Below, piece by piece: positions 18,021 through 25,139 of a stretch of DNA of 64,000 bases. A program made the position numbers and the translations under genes. Numbering within the stretch: position 1 is the stretch's first letter; the number at the start of each line of letters is the position of its first letter. Under the pieces are notes generated by a model that worked only from the letters and a program-made list of their open reading frames with translations, had not been told where the DNA came from and did not search any database. The DNA comes from Eubacteriales bacterium (lineage in GTDB: Bacteria; Bacillota; Clostridia; Oscillospirales; Butyricicoccaceae): contig JAUNSG010000009.1 of assembly GCA_030539335.1 (NCBI GenBank), forward strand, positions 1-64,000. Direction: 5' to 3'.

Positions 18021-18342
18021 ATTTGGATTGCTGCTGATCCCACCACTGTTGTTCCTCCTCCGAAAGCGGAACATAGGTGGTGCGGGTGCGCGATACCAGC
18101 ACGAGGGTGCCATCCAGCAGACCGATGGTCATCTTGTCATCCAATCGGGAACGCATCAGCACGGTTTCCTCGATCGGCACCGTACGCTCGCCCTGCGCAT
18201 CGCAGAGCAAGACCGTCCCATATACCGGCTGTCCGTCCGGGCGGCCTTCGCACCCGAATTCCGGTTCATCCACACGAATGAGATAGCCAACCGGCTGGAT
18301 TTCTCTTCCCTCTACGCCAAAGGGCTCCAGTTCCTTTCGCAT
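18019..18342 (-). CDS. Hypothetical cytoplasmic protein
   Basis: 107 residues, no domain recognised. Acidic at the C-terminus (LSEEEQQWWDQQQ), with a central beta-rich part (PVGYLIRVDEPEFGCEGR, TVLLCDAQGERTVPIEET). No signal peptide or membrane segment. The ATG at 18342 lies one base after the stop of the upstream gene; no ribosome site is visible, so it is read by coupling. A longer frame to 18444 only translates the upstream gene in another frame into an Arg-rich string and is not believed. Co-transcribed with the YtxH-like anchor protein. Confidence 0.7.
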   Translation of the reverse strand: MRKELEPFGVEGREIQPVGYLIRVDEPEFGCEGRPDGQPVYGTVLLCDAQGERTVPIEETVLMRSRLDDKMTIGLLDGTLVLVSRTRTTYVPLSEEEQQWWDQQQSK

Positions 18343-18343
18343 C

Positions 18344-18751
18344 TTATCCGATCGGCGCCTCGCCATCCTGCGAAGCATCGTCGAGCGGCGCTTCGCCGTC
18401 CTGCGAATCGTCATAGTCATCCTCTGCCGAAATCGGGGTCTCAAAGTCGCCTTCTTCCGTCGCTTCGTTTTCCTCGGTTGTGGTCTTCTCCTTGACCGAA
18501 TCCTTCACCGAGTTTGCCTTTTCCTTCGCGCTGTCCGCTGTGCTCTTCGCACTTTCTGCGGCATCACCAGCCTTCTCCTTGGCGCTCTCCGCCCAAGAGG
18601 AAGCCCCCTCCTTCACGGTATCGACCACACTGCCGAGACCATTTTTTGCATCATCTACCGTACTGGTTACCTTTGCCACCGCGGTACGTACCCCTGCGAC
18701 GACACCGACAATAACTACCAGAAGAACAATCCATTTTACTTTTTTCATCAA
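18344..18751 (-). CDS. YtxH-like membrane-anchored low-complexity protein
   Basis: 135 residues. One N-terminal membrane segment (WIVLLVVIVGVVAGVRTAV), then an Ala/Lys/Glu/Asp-rich helical stretch with an 11-residue-like periodicity (KEKAGDAAESAKSTADSAKE), then a very acidic tail in which DDASQDGEAP-like units repeat twice. This resembles YtxH/LEA-type proteins linked to general stress, but the match is to composition rather than specific residues. A consensus promoter lies at 18803-18831. Forms an operon with the small protein downstream. Confidence 0.75.
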   Translation of the reverse strand: MMKKVKWIVLLVVIVGVVAGVRTAVAKVTSTVDDAKNGLGSVVDTVKEGASSWAESAKEKAGDAAESAKSTADSAKEKANSVKDSVKEKTTTEENEATEEGDFETPISAEDDYDDSQDGEAPLDDASQDGEAPIG

Positions 18752-18802
18752 TGTACCTCTTCTCTGTCTATCGAAAATTTATCCGCATTCGGATTGCCTG
18801 CC

Positions 18803-18831
18803 ATAATAGCACGCACAGCAGAGAGTGTCAA
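18803..18831 (-). promoter_or_regulatory. Promoter for the YtxH-like operon
   Basis: TTGACA (18826-18831), 17 bases, TATTAT (18803-18808) on the minus strand. Confidence 0.85.
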
Positions 18832-18962
18832 GCGGATTCACAGAAAGTTTACCGGCTCCTTCCTTTTCTTCCACACTTTTGCTTAAATTCCACAGAGACA
18901 CCGACGAAAAATCCGGCATGATTTTTTTGAAAACATTTTTCATTCTTTCTGATCCCAACCCC

Positions 18963-18993
18963 TTGACTCTCCCCTAGGGGCATACGGTATCAT
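18963..18993 (+). promoter_or_regulatory. MerR-type promoter with 19-bp spacer and palindromic operator
   Basis: TTGACT (18963-18968) and TATCAT (18988-18993) are 19 bases apart; the spacer holds the perfect palindrome CCCCTAGGGG (18971-18980). Overlong spacers of this kind are activated by DNA twisting by MerR proteins; the sequence resembles BmrR-class sites. Confidence 0.85.
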
Positions 18994-19068
18994 AACCATA
19001 GTCACCATGGGATGGTGACCGTCTGCAGACAAATTCCAAATACAAACCATCCGAAAGGAGCGAATTCC

Positions 19069-19875
19069 ATGCTATCCATCGGCCAAATGTCTAAAGCCTG
19101 TAGTGTCACGGTAAAAACACTGCGGCATTACGATAAAATCGGACTGCTATGCCCCTGTGCAGTCGAGGAATCCAGCGGCTATCGGTATTATTCCGAGGAA
19201 CAGATTCCTACCATGCTGCTGATTTCCCGTCTCAAGCGCTATGGCTTTTCCCTTTCGGATATTCAGGAGCTGCTTGCCCTTCCCGACAACTGGGATCTGC
19301 ATCGGCATCTCAAATTTCAAAAACTCCATCTGGAAGCGCAGCGGCAGGAGCTCACCGCTGTGATTCAGGAGATGGAATCGCATCTGCACGAATTTGAAAG
19401 GACAGGCGATATTATGAGCTATCAGGAAAAATATGAAATCACACTGGCAAAAAGCCCTCAGCTCACCCTGCTGACATCGCGTCAAGTCATGTCGGTCGAA
19501 GAATTTGGCACCTATTACAGCCGACTGTATCAGCGCATCATCAACGAACATCTGACCTCCAGCGGTCTTACCCTCGCAATTTATCACGACGAAGAATTTG
19601 ACCACCTGCATACGGATATTGAAATCGGTGTGGAGATTCTGGAAGCCGACAAGGCGGATCGTATCATCCCATCCACGCTGTGTGCGACGGCCGTACACAA
19701 GGGGCCGTATTCCTCCCTGTCGGAAGCCTACGGGAAAATTACCGAATGGATCAGCACCACCGGCTATCAGATTGCCGGCGCTCCATTTGAAATCTACCGC
19801 AAAAACGCATTTCAGCACATCCCCGTGGAGGAATGGGAAACCGAGATCTTCTTCCCTGTGAAAAAGGCCGAATAA
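19069..19875 (+). CDS. MerR-family activator with GyrI-like effector domain (BmrR-type)
   Basis: 268 residues. N-terminal MerR winged helix (MLSIGQMSKACSVTVKTLRH, then GYRYYSEEQIP), a coiled-coil dimer helix (about 80-120), and a C-terminal GyrI-like ligand domain (about 130-265, with AVHKGPYSSLSEAYGKI). Such regulators bind lipophilic cations and activate multidrug exporters. ATG at 19069 with GAAAGGAG 8 bases upstream. The only 19-bp promoter nearby is its own, and a terminator follows, so it is autoregulated and its other targets lie elsewhere. Confidence 0.9.
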   Translation: MLSIGQMSKACSVTVKTLRHYDKIGLLCPCAVEESSGYRYYSEEQIPTMLLISRLKRYGFSLSDIQELLALPDNWDLHRHLKFQKLHLEAQRQELTAVIQEMESHLHEFERTGDIMSYQEKYEITLAKSPQLTLLTSRQVMSVEEFGTYYSRLYQRIINEHLTSSGLTLAIYHDEEFDHLHTDIEIGVEILEADKADRIIPSTLCATAVHKGPYSSLSEAYGKITEWISTTGYQIAGAPFEIYRKNAFQHIPVEEWETEIFFPVKKAE

Positions 19876-19889
19876 TCGAACCGGACACA

Positions 19890-19934
19890 AAACAGCGCAC
19901 GCTTTCCTTTTCGGAAAGCGTGCGCTGCCTTTTC
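19890..19934. terminator. Terminator hairpin, copy 1 of a repeated element
   Basis: CAGCGCACGCTTTCC paired with GGAAAGCGTGCGCTG (19893-19927), then CCTTTT. Almost the same hairpin recurs at 23260-23300. Confidence 0.88.
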
Positions 19935-19963
19935 CCCCTGGCTATCAGGATTCGATATTTCAA

Positions 19964-20740
19964 TCAGGTTTTTACGGTCGCAAGATCACTCTTTGCACTA
20001 TAGGTCTTTTTGTGATTTTCCTTGACAAACGAACGCACCTGAACATAATACTTTTTATTTGGTTTCAATTGAGATAGTGTCAAACTGGTTTTCTTTGCCG
20101 AAGAAACCGTATAGGTTCGGCTGTCCATCATGGATTTATAACGGGAAATCTTAATCTGATAGCCATCCGCTTTCGAGTTCTTCTTCCAGGAAACCTTCCC
20201 TTTTTTCTTGTTTTTGGTGTCAACTCTCGTGATTTTGGGAGTGGAGAGGCGGGTAATTTTTATAATGTTGCTCGCAGAGTATGTCCCGTCCTCTTTCACA
20301 AAAAACAGCCGATAACGGTACTGCTTTCCATTTTTCACCTTTTTATCGGTCCAGCCCTCGTTGAGCGGCTCGGAATCATCTACGTCTTCGGTAATGCTCG
20401 GATCATACAAAAATGGCATCGCCTCAATAATCTGAAACGGCCCGCCCTTTTTATCCTGTCGGCAATAGAGCATACCATCGGCATCCGCTTGTCCTTGCGT
20501 CGGATAATACAGCAGAATGGAATTTTTGCAATTTTGGCTCTTCGCAATCTTCCATTCCGCTTTTGCGTTCTGCATCTCTGTGGAAAGCGTTTCGCCGGAT
20601 TTCCACGGGATGTTGGCCTCTTGGATTCCCTCCGGCAGATTCTCGGATTTGCCCGGCATCTCCGTCACCGCATAGGCGCCGCATGGCAGCATGGTTGCCG
20701 CAATGAGTGCTGCGCACAATAATCTTTTTACACAGTTCAT
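19964..20740 (-). CDS. Secreted fibronectin type III-like protein
   Basis: 258 residues. Signal peptide (about 1-24, LCAALIAATMLPCGAYA). The C-terminal 90 residues (about 165-258) look like a fibronectin type III module: TPKITRVDTKNKKKGKVSW, ADGYQIKISRY, LSQLKPNKKYYVQVRSF, a pattern common in Clostridia surface proteins. The middle part (GEPLNEGW region, about 60-160) may be a degenerate second module. No LPXTG or other anchor. The ribosome site is AGGTG 9 bases before the ATG. Strand and composition suggest it belongs to the accessory block bounded by two like terminators. Confidence 0.78.
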   Translation of the reverse strand: MNCVKRLLCAALIAATMLPCGAYAVTEMPGKSENLPEGIQEANIPWKSGETLSTEMQNAKAEWKIAKSQNCKNSILLYYPTQGQADADGMLYCRQDKKGGPFQIIEAMPFLYDPSITEDVDDSEPLNEGWTDKKVKNGKQYRYRLFFVKEDGTYSASNIIKITRLSTPKITRVDTKNKKKGKVSWKKNSKADGYQIKISRYKSMMDSRTYTVSSAKKTSLTLSQLKPNKKYYVQVRSFVKENHKKTYSAKSDLATVKT

Positions 20741-20768
20741 TAAAGTTGCACCTCACAATTCCTTTCGT

Positions 20769-21341
20769 TTAAAATAATGCAAGAATTTCTGATAACGTAA
20801 TTTCCGATTTTCCTCCTTCGCTCATAGTCTGCGGCGCATCCATATCATACGCGCTCTGTGTTACATTGAGCAGACTCGGATAGGTGTCCTCATAGGCTTC
20901 TGTAACAAACAAATAATCTCTGCCCGCTGAAATTTCTGTTGCGTCTTCGACAATATATTCTTCTTCGCCAAGTCTGCCGCCCGGACGCTTTATTGTAATT
21001 GTATCATTTTCTATCGTTCCCTTATATATTTTATCTACCTCAACGGTGTAAAGTGTATACGGGATTGCCTCTGCATCAGAAAATCCGGTATCTTCTTCCG
21101 CCCCCTCACTTGTACTTACATCCAGCATCCGATAATCGATATTTCGTACCACACCATGAAATACCAAATCGGAAGCTCCAACAAGATCCCGAGCGGTATC
21201 ATATTCCGGATATTCCGCCTGCATAACTACGATCGAAGTTGTAGGATTCTCCTCATTTGCAGGGTGAGACATCTGATAGCCAACACCTACACCAGCCATG
21301 AGAAATGCAGCGACTACCAAATTGGTTACCCTTTTTCTCAT
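20769..21341 (-). CDS. Hypothetical exported protein
   Basis: 190 residues with an N-terminal signal or anchor segment (VVAAFLMAGVGVGYQM). The rest is acidic and beta-rich: SDLVFHGVVRNIDYRM, TLYTVEVDKIYKGTIENDTI, ISAGRDYLFVTEAYED. This arrangement (a query-like GxV...V.kvyKG..... layout) resembles exported proteins of unknown function with an OB-like fold in Firmicutes, but no family can be named firmly. It has no cysteine after the signal, so it is not a lipoprotein. Same strand as the fibronectin-like gene, 28 bases upstream of it. Confidence 0.7.
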   Translation of the reverse strand: MRKRVTNLVVAAFLMAGVGVGYQMSHPANEENPTTSIVVMQAEYPEYDTARDLVGASDLVFHGVVRNIDYRMLDVSTSEGAEEDTGFSDAEAIPYTLYTVEVDKIYKGTIENDTITIKRPGGRLGEEEYIVEDATEISAGRDYLFVTEAYEDTYPSLLNVTQSAYDMDAPQTMSEGGKSEITLSEILALF

Positions 21342-21432
21342 AGCTACTTCCTCCTTTTACGGCCAAACTGGAAAGAAAAGCATTATGACAAACGCAGCAT
21401 CAAGTCCAAAATCGGATTCAAATTGAATCATT

Positions 21433-22002
21433 TTATTTTTCCTCGTACTGCTGCATTGTCGCTATGGGTAAATCAATCTTCTCGTTATGAAACAGCGCAT
21501 TGACCGAAAAACTCCGCTTAGCTTCTTGGATAATCTGCTGATTCTTCAACTGATTTTCATACAAATCCAAAAACATGTCCAAAACAGCAAATTGATCTTC
21601 ATCATAAGATCGTGGTATTGATCCGGCATCATATTGCGCCAATACCTTTTGATAGTCCTGCCATGTGCTATCGGCTAAAGAATCCAATCTATTATCAGCT
21701 TGTAGTTTCATAAGTAACTCTTTGCATGAAACCGACACATTTTTTAACGCCTGTTGCGAATCGGTGAATACCGGATACAGCGCGATCACTATCTCCCCAA
21801 TTGCAATATCCTGTACAACAACTGGATTGATTTCCATTAATTTTGCATCCGCTTCATAATCGTTTGTTCCAATCAAATGCTGTTTTAACTCATCTGGTAG
21901 ATTGTCACTGTCATAGACGGTTACTTGATTCAAGCTGAAAAACACAGCCCAAAAAGCCAGTACTAGGATTGATAATGCAAGCAGTATTTTTCTTTTTTTC
22001 AC
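21433..22002 (-). CDS. Hypothetical membrane-anchored protein
   Basis: 189 residues: a basic MKKRK start and one hydrophobic helix (ILLALSILVLAFWAVFFSL), then a soluble, mostly helical outer part rich in Gln and Asp. No motif recognised. A consensus promoter lies at 22143-22170. First gene of the three-gene minus-strand group with the two exported proteins downstream (gap of about 90 bases to the next). Confidence 0.68.
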   Translation of the reverse strand: MKKRKILLALSILVLAFWAVFFSLNQVTVYDSDNLPDELKQHLIGTNDYEADAKLMEINPVVVQDIAIGEIVIALYPVFTDSQQALKNVSVSCKELLMKLQADNRLDSLADSTWQDYQKVLAQYDAGSIPRSYDEDQFAVLDMFLDLYENQLKNQQIIQEAKRSFSVNALFHNEKIDLPIATMQQYEEK

Positions 22003-22142
22003 AAAATCACCTATCCCAAAGTCTATCTAACTAACACGTACAATCCCATATCTTAAACTGGAATCCTTCCCCTTTCATGTAACTGCAAAACTTTTATTCG
22101 TTGGATATTTGCAATCTACTCCTCCATACTTTTGATAGGTAT

Positions 22143-22170
22143 ATTATACCATCTCTTTTCATCCTGTCAA
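22143..22170 (-). promoter_or_regulatory. Promoter for the exported-protein group
   Basis: Consensus TTGACA (22165-22170), 16 bases, TATAAT (22143-22148) on the minus strand. Confidence 0.85.
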
Positions 22171-22215
22171 TATTTTTTGTTATTATATAATTTTTTAATT
22201 TTATTATTTTTCTTC

Positions 22216-22244
22216 TTTCAAACTTTTCGAATTTATGCTATAAT
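22216..22244 (+). promoter_or_regulatory. Promoter for the PadR operon
   Basis: TTTCAA (22216-22221), 17 bases, TGC-TATAAT (22236-22244), an extended -10. Confidence 0.6.
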
Positions 22245-22274
22245 AAATTGATCTCAAATAAATTAGGTGATATT

Positions 22275-22652
22275 ATGGCAAAAGAATTGACAACTGGGTT
22301 TGAAGAGAACCTGAAAAAAGCCCTTTCGGAAATGCTGATCCTCTATGTCCTGAGTGAAAAACCGCGTTATATCGGGGAGATTACCGAAACCATCAAACAG
22401 CGAAACAACGGTGTGTTTGAGATTGTCTGTCCTTATTCCGCAATCTATCGCCTGCTGGATCAGGAGTATATTACGGAACTAAAAAAATGCATTGCCCCCG
22501 ACGGAAGGCGGAGACAATATTACGTGGTCTCGGATATAGGAAAAGAGTATTTGAATCGCCTGATTCAATGTTATGAGGTGTTTACAAACGGTGTCCAAGC
22601 TATATTATATCCCGAACGAACCGCAGAGTCGGAAAACACGCAAGCGGGTTAA
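22275..22652 (+). CDS. PadR-family transcriptional regulator
   Basis: 125 residues with the PadR winged helix: EMLILYVLSEKPRYIGEITE, CPYSAIYRLLDQEYITELKK and the wing RRRQYYVVSDIGKEYL. The C-terminal dimer helix is short (subfamily 2). PadR regulators usually repress linked membrane or transport genes. ATG at 22275 with AGGTGAT upstream. The next gene overlaps its end by about 60 bases in another frame, which is the usual arrangement of PadR with a HAAS-domain membrane protein. Confidence 0.87.
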   Translation: MAKELTTGFEENLKKALSEMLILYVLSEKPRYIGEITETIKQRNNGVFEIVCPYSAIYRLLDQEYITELKKCIAPDGRRRQYYVVSDIGKEYLNRLIQCYEVFTNGVQAILYPERTAESENTQAG

Positions 22653-23220
22653 ATTCAATCGTCCGACGAAAAAATATTTCCAGGAATCCAAAGCCTTTTT
22701 GGATTGTGTGTTTTCTCAAAGGTGGCAAAAAACCAAGTTATTGCGAAAAACGCTGCAAGATTATCTTTGGGAACATCCCAACCCCACCGCAGAGGAACTG
22801 CGGGATGCCTTTGGCACACCGGAGGAACTGGCGAACACGATATTTTCGCGCTCCTACACAAAAAAACTGTCACACAAACGGATGTGGCGGCTGTGCTTTG
22901 TACTTTTGACCTTCTGCTGCATTGCCGCCATTGGTCGATGCTTGTTCCTGCAATATCAATGGAACAACAAGAAAAACGAATCCGACTATGGTGTAGCGGT
23001 GGAAACCTACAGCTATGACACCAAACGCGATGTGGAGCGATTTCCCCAAGACGTTCAAAATTCCATCAAATATGATTTGGAGTATACCTATACTCCCGAT
23101 GATGCCATCCGAAATGCGTATGATTCAGATGGCAATCAGATTGATGTCGATTCTTCCGGCAAGCCGCTTGACCCAAATTACCCGTTTTCGGAGGAATACA
23201 GAGAACTCCCTGACAAATAA
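22591..23220 (+). CDS. HAAS-like membrane protein paired with PadR
   Basis: 209 residues from a GTG at 22591 (GAGGTG 10 bases upstream; ATG 22573 is the alternative). Residues about 28-90 form a helical HAAS-like domain (SKAFLDCVFSQR, then PTAEELRDAFGTPEELANTI); one membrane helix follows (LCFVLLTFCCIAAIGRCLFL), then an acidic outer tail rich in Tyr and Asp. HAAS-membrane proteins are thought to act with their PadR partner in sensing envelope stress; that role is inferred from pairing alone. Confidence 0.75.
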   Translation: MSKLYYIPNEPQSRKTRKRVKFNRPTKKYFQESKAFLDCVFSQRWQKTKLLRKTLQDYLWEHPNPTAEELRDAFGTPEELANTIFSRSYTKKLSHKRMWRLCFVLLTFCCIAAIGRCLFLQYQWNNKKNESDYGVAVETYSYDTKRDVERFPQDVQNSIKYDLEYTYTPDDAIRNAYDSDGNQIDVDSSGKPLDPNYPFSEEYRELPDK

Positions 23221-23257
23221 TTTTCACAGTCATAACAAAACGATTTTCCAATACACA

Positions 23258-23302
23258 TGAAGCGCACGCTCTCCTTTTCGGAAAGCGTGCGCTTCTCTTT
23301 TC
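23258..23302. terminator. Terminator hairpin, copy 2 of a repeated element
   Basis: AAGCGCACGCT...AGCGTGCGCTT hairpin followed by CTCTTTT; differs from the one at 19893-19927 by one base in the stem plus the closing pairs. Confidence 0.85.
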
Positions 23303-23303
23303 A

Positions 23304-25139
23304 TTATGATACCTCTTCAAACTGCGCGTTGTACAGCTCAGCATAGAAGCCATTCTTCTCCAGTAGCTCGGTATGGGTTCCCTGTTCGACAATGTCGCCG
23401 TCCCGCATGACCAAAATGCAATCCGCATCGCGGATCGTGGACAGACGGTGGGCAATGACGAAGCTGGTGCGCCCTTCCATCAATGTGTTCATCGCCTGCT
23501 GAATCAGATGCTCGGTGCGGGTATCCACTGAGCTGGTCGCCTCATCCAGAATCAGGATCGGATTATCCGCCAGAATCGCACGGGCAATCGTCAACAGCTG
23601 CTTCTGTCCCTGGGAGACATTGCTTGCCTCCTCATTCAGCTCCATCTGATAGCCGCCCGGCAGGGTGCGGATAAAGTGGTCGGCATGTGCAGCCTTTGCC
23701 GCGGCAATAACCTCTTCATCGGTGGCATCCAGCTTACCATAGCGGATATTTTCCATAATCGTCCCCTTAAACAGCCAGGTATCCTGCAATACCATGCCAA
23801 ACCCTTCGCGCAGGGCGGAACGGTTGAACTGACGGACATCCTTGCCATCGATGCGGATCGCGCCATGATCGACGTCGTAAAACCGCATGAGCAGCTTAAT
23901 CATCGTGGTCTTGCCGGCGCCGGTCGGACCGACAATCGCAATCATCTGTCCCGGCTTGACCTCACAGGTGAAGTCATGGATGATGATTTTATCCGGATCA
24001 TAGCCAAACTGTACATGATCGAACAAAACGGCACCCTGCAAATCTTCCGCCGATGCCGGATGTGGTATGGTCTGATCTTCTTCCTCTTCCTCCAGGAATT
24101 CGAAGACGCGTTCCGCTGCCGCCGCCATCGACTGCAGCATATTGGATATCTGTGCAAGCTGGGTAATCGGCTGGGTGAAGTTCTCCACATAGGAAATGAA
24201 CGAAACGATATCACCTACCTGAATGACACCGGCCGCCGCCAGCATCGAGCCGGATACAGCAACCGCAACATAACCCAGCTTGCCGACAAAACGCATGATC
24301 GGCTGCATCAAACCGGACAGAAATTGGGATTTCCATGCGGAATGATACAGATTTTCATTGATCTCCTCAAACGTATGCAGCACCTGTTCTTCCCGGTTGA
24401 ATGCCTTGACAACATTCTGTCCGGAGAATACCTCCTCGACCTGACCGTTGATATCACCCAGATACTTCTGCTGTGCACGGAAGTATTTCTGGCTGAACCG
24501 GATAATCCCGATGACAAACGCCATGGACACCGGCAGGATGACCAGTGCAATCAGCGTCATAAGGGGGGAAATCGTCAGCATCATATACAGTACGCCGATG
24601 ATTGTCGCGGTCGATGTGATGAGCTGTGTGACACTCTGGTTCAAGCTCTGTCCCAAGGTGTCGACATCGTTTGTGATGCGCGACAGAACCTCACCGACCG
24701 TCTTTTTCTCAAAATATTTGAGCGGCATCCGGTTGATCTTTTCCGAGATTTCCTTTCGCATGCGATAACATAGCTTCTGCGAGATGCCAGTCATCAGCCA
24801 GCCCTGCAGGAAGTTAAACGCCGCAGCAATAATATACAGTGCCAGCATGATGCCGACATAATGTCCGATGGCGGCAAAATCCAGTCCGCCATTCCCAGCG
24901 ACCTTCCCGGTCAGTCCGACATAGATCTCCGTAACCGCCTGGCCCATTACCTTCGGGCCGCGGATCGTAAATACGGTACTACATACCGCAAAAATCAGGA
25001 CAAATACCAACGCAATACGGTAAAACCCGATATAATGCAGCAGCTTGCGGATCGTCCCCTTAAAGTCCTTTGCTTTTTCGCCCGCCATCATATTACTTCC
25101 CGGTCCCCGGCGCGGCGGTCTGCGTGTCTCATTTGCCAT
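23304..25139 (-). CDS. ABC exporter half-transporter, catalytic subunit of a heterodimer
   Basis: 611 residues: six membrane helices (about 30-330) then one ATPase domain. Walker A GPTGAGKTT, signature NVSQGQKQL, Walker B ILILDEATSSVD with the catalytic Glu present, H-loop FVIAHRLST. It pairs with the upstream half-transporter, as in BmrCD-like multidrug exporters, where one site is canonical. The start ATG overlaps the upstream stop (TAATG). The N-terminal tail before TM1 is basic (RRPPRRGPG). Substrate unknown; the MarR gene in the operon suggests a toxic small molecule. Confidence 0.92.
   Translation of the reverse strand: MANETRRPPRRGPGSNMMAGEKAKDFKGTIRKLLHYIGFYRIALVFVLIFAVCSTVFTIRGPKVMGQAVTEIYVGLTGKVAGNGGLDFAAIGHYVGIMLALYIIAAAFNFLQGWLMTGISQKLCYRMRKEISEKINRMPLKYFEKKTVGEVLSRITNDVDTLGQSLNQSVTQLITSTATIIGVLYMMLTISPLMTLIALVILPVSMAFVIGIIRFSQKYFRAQQKYLGDINGQVEEVFSGQNVVKAFNREEQVLHTFEEINENLYHSAWKSQFLSGLMQPIMRFVGKLGYVAVAVSGSMLAAAGVIQVGDIVSFISYVENFTQPITQLAQISNMLQSMAAAAERVFEFLEEEEEDQTIPHPASAEDLQGAVLFDHVQFGYDPDKIIIHDFTCEVKPGQMIAIVGPTGAGKTTMIKLLMRFYDVDHGAIRIDGKDVRQFNRSALREGFGMVLQDTWLFKGTIMENIRYGKLDATDEEVIAAAKAAHADHFIRTLPGGYQMELNEEASNVSQGQKQLLTIARAILADNPILILDEATSSVDTRTEHLIQQAMNTLMEGRTSFVIAHRLSTIRDADCILVMRDGDIVEQGTHTELLEKNGFYAELYNAQFEEVS

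Larger units (their letters stand above)
18752..19068. other. Divergent intergenic region
   Basis: Contains the minus-strand promoter of the YtxH-like gene on the left and the MerR-type promoter with its palindrome on the right; the 130 bases between (18832-18962) show nothing else. Confidence 0.6.
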
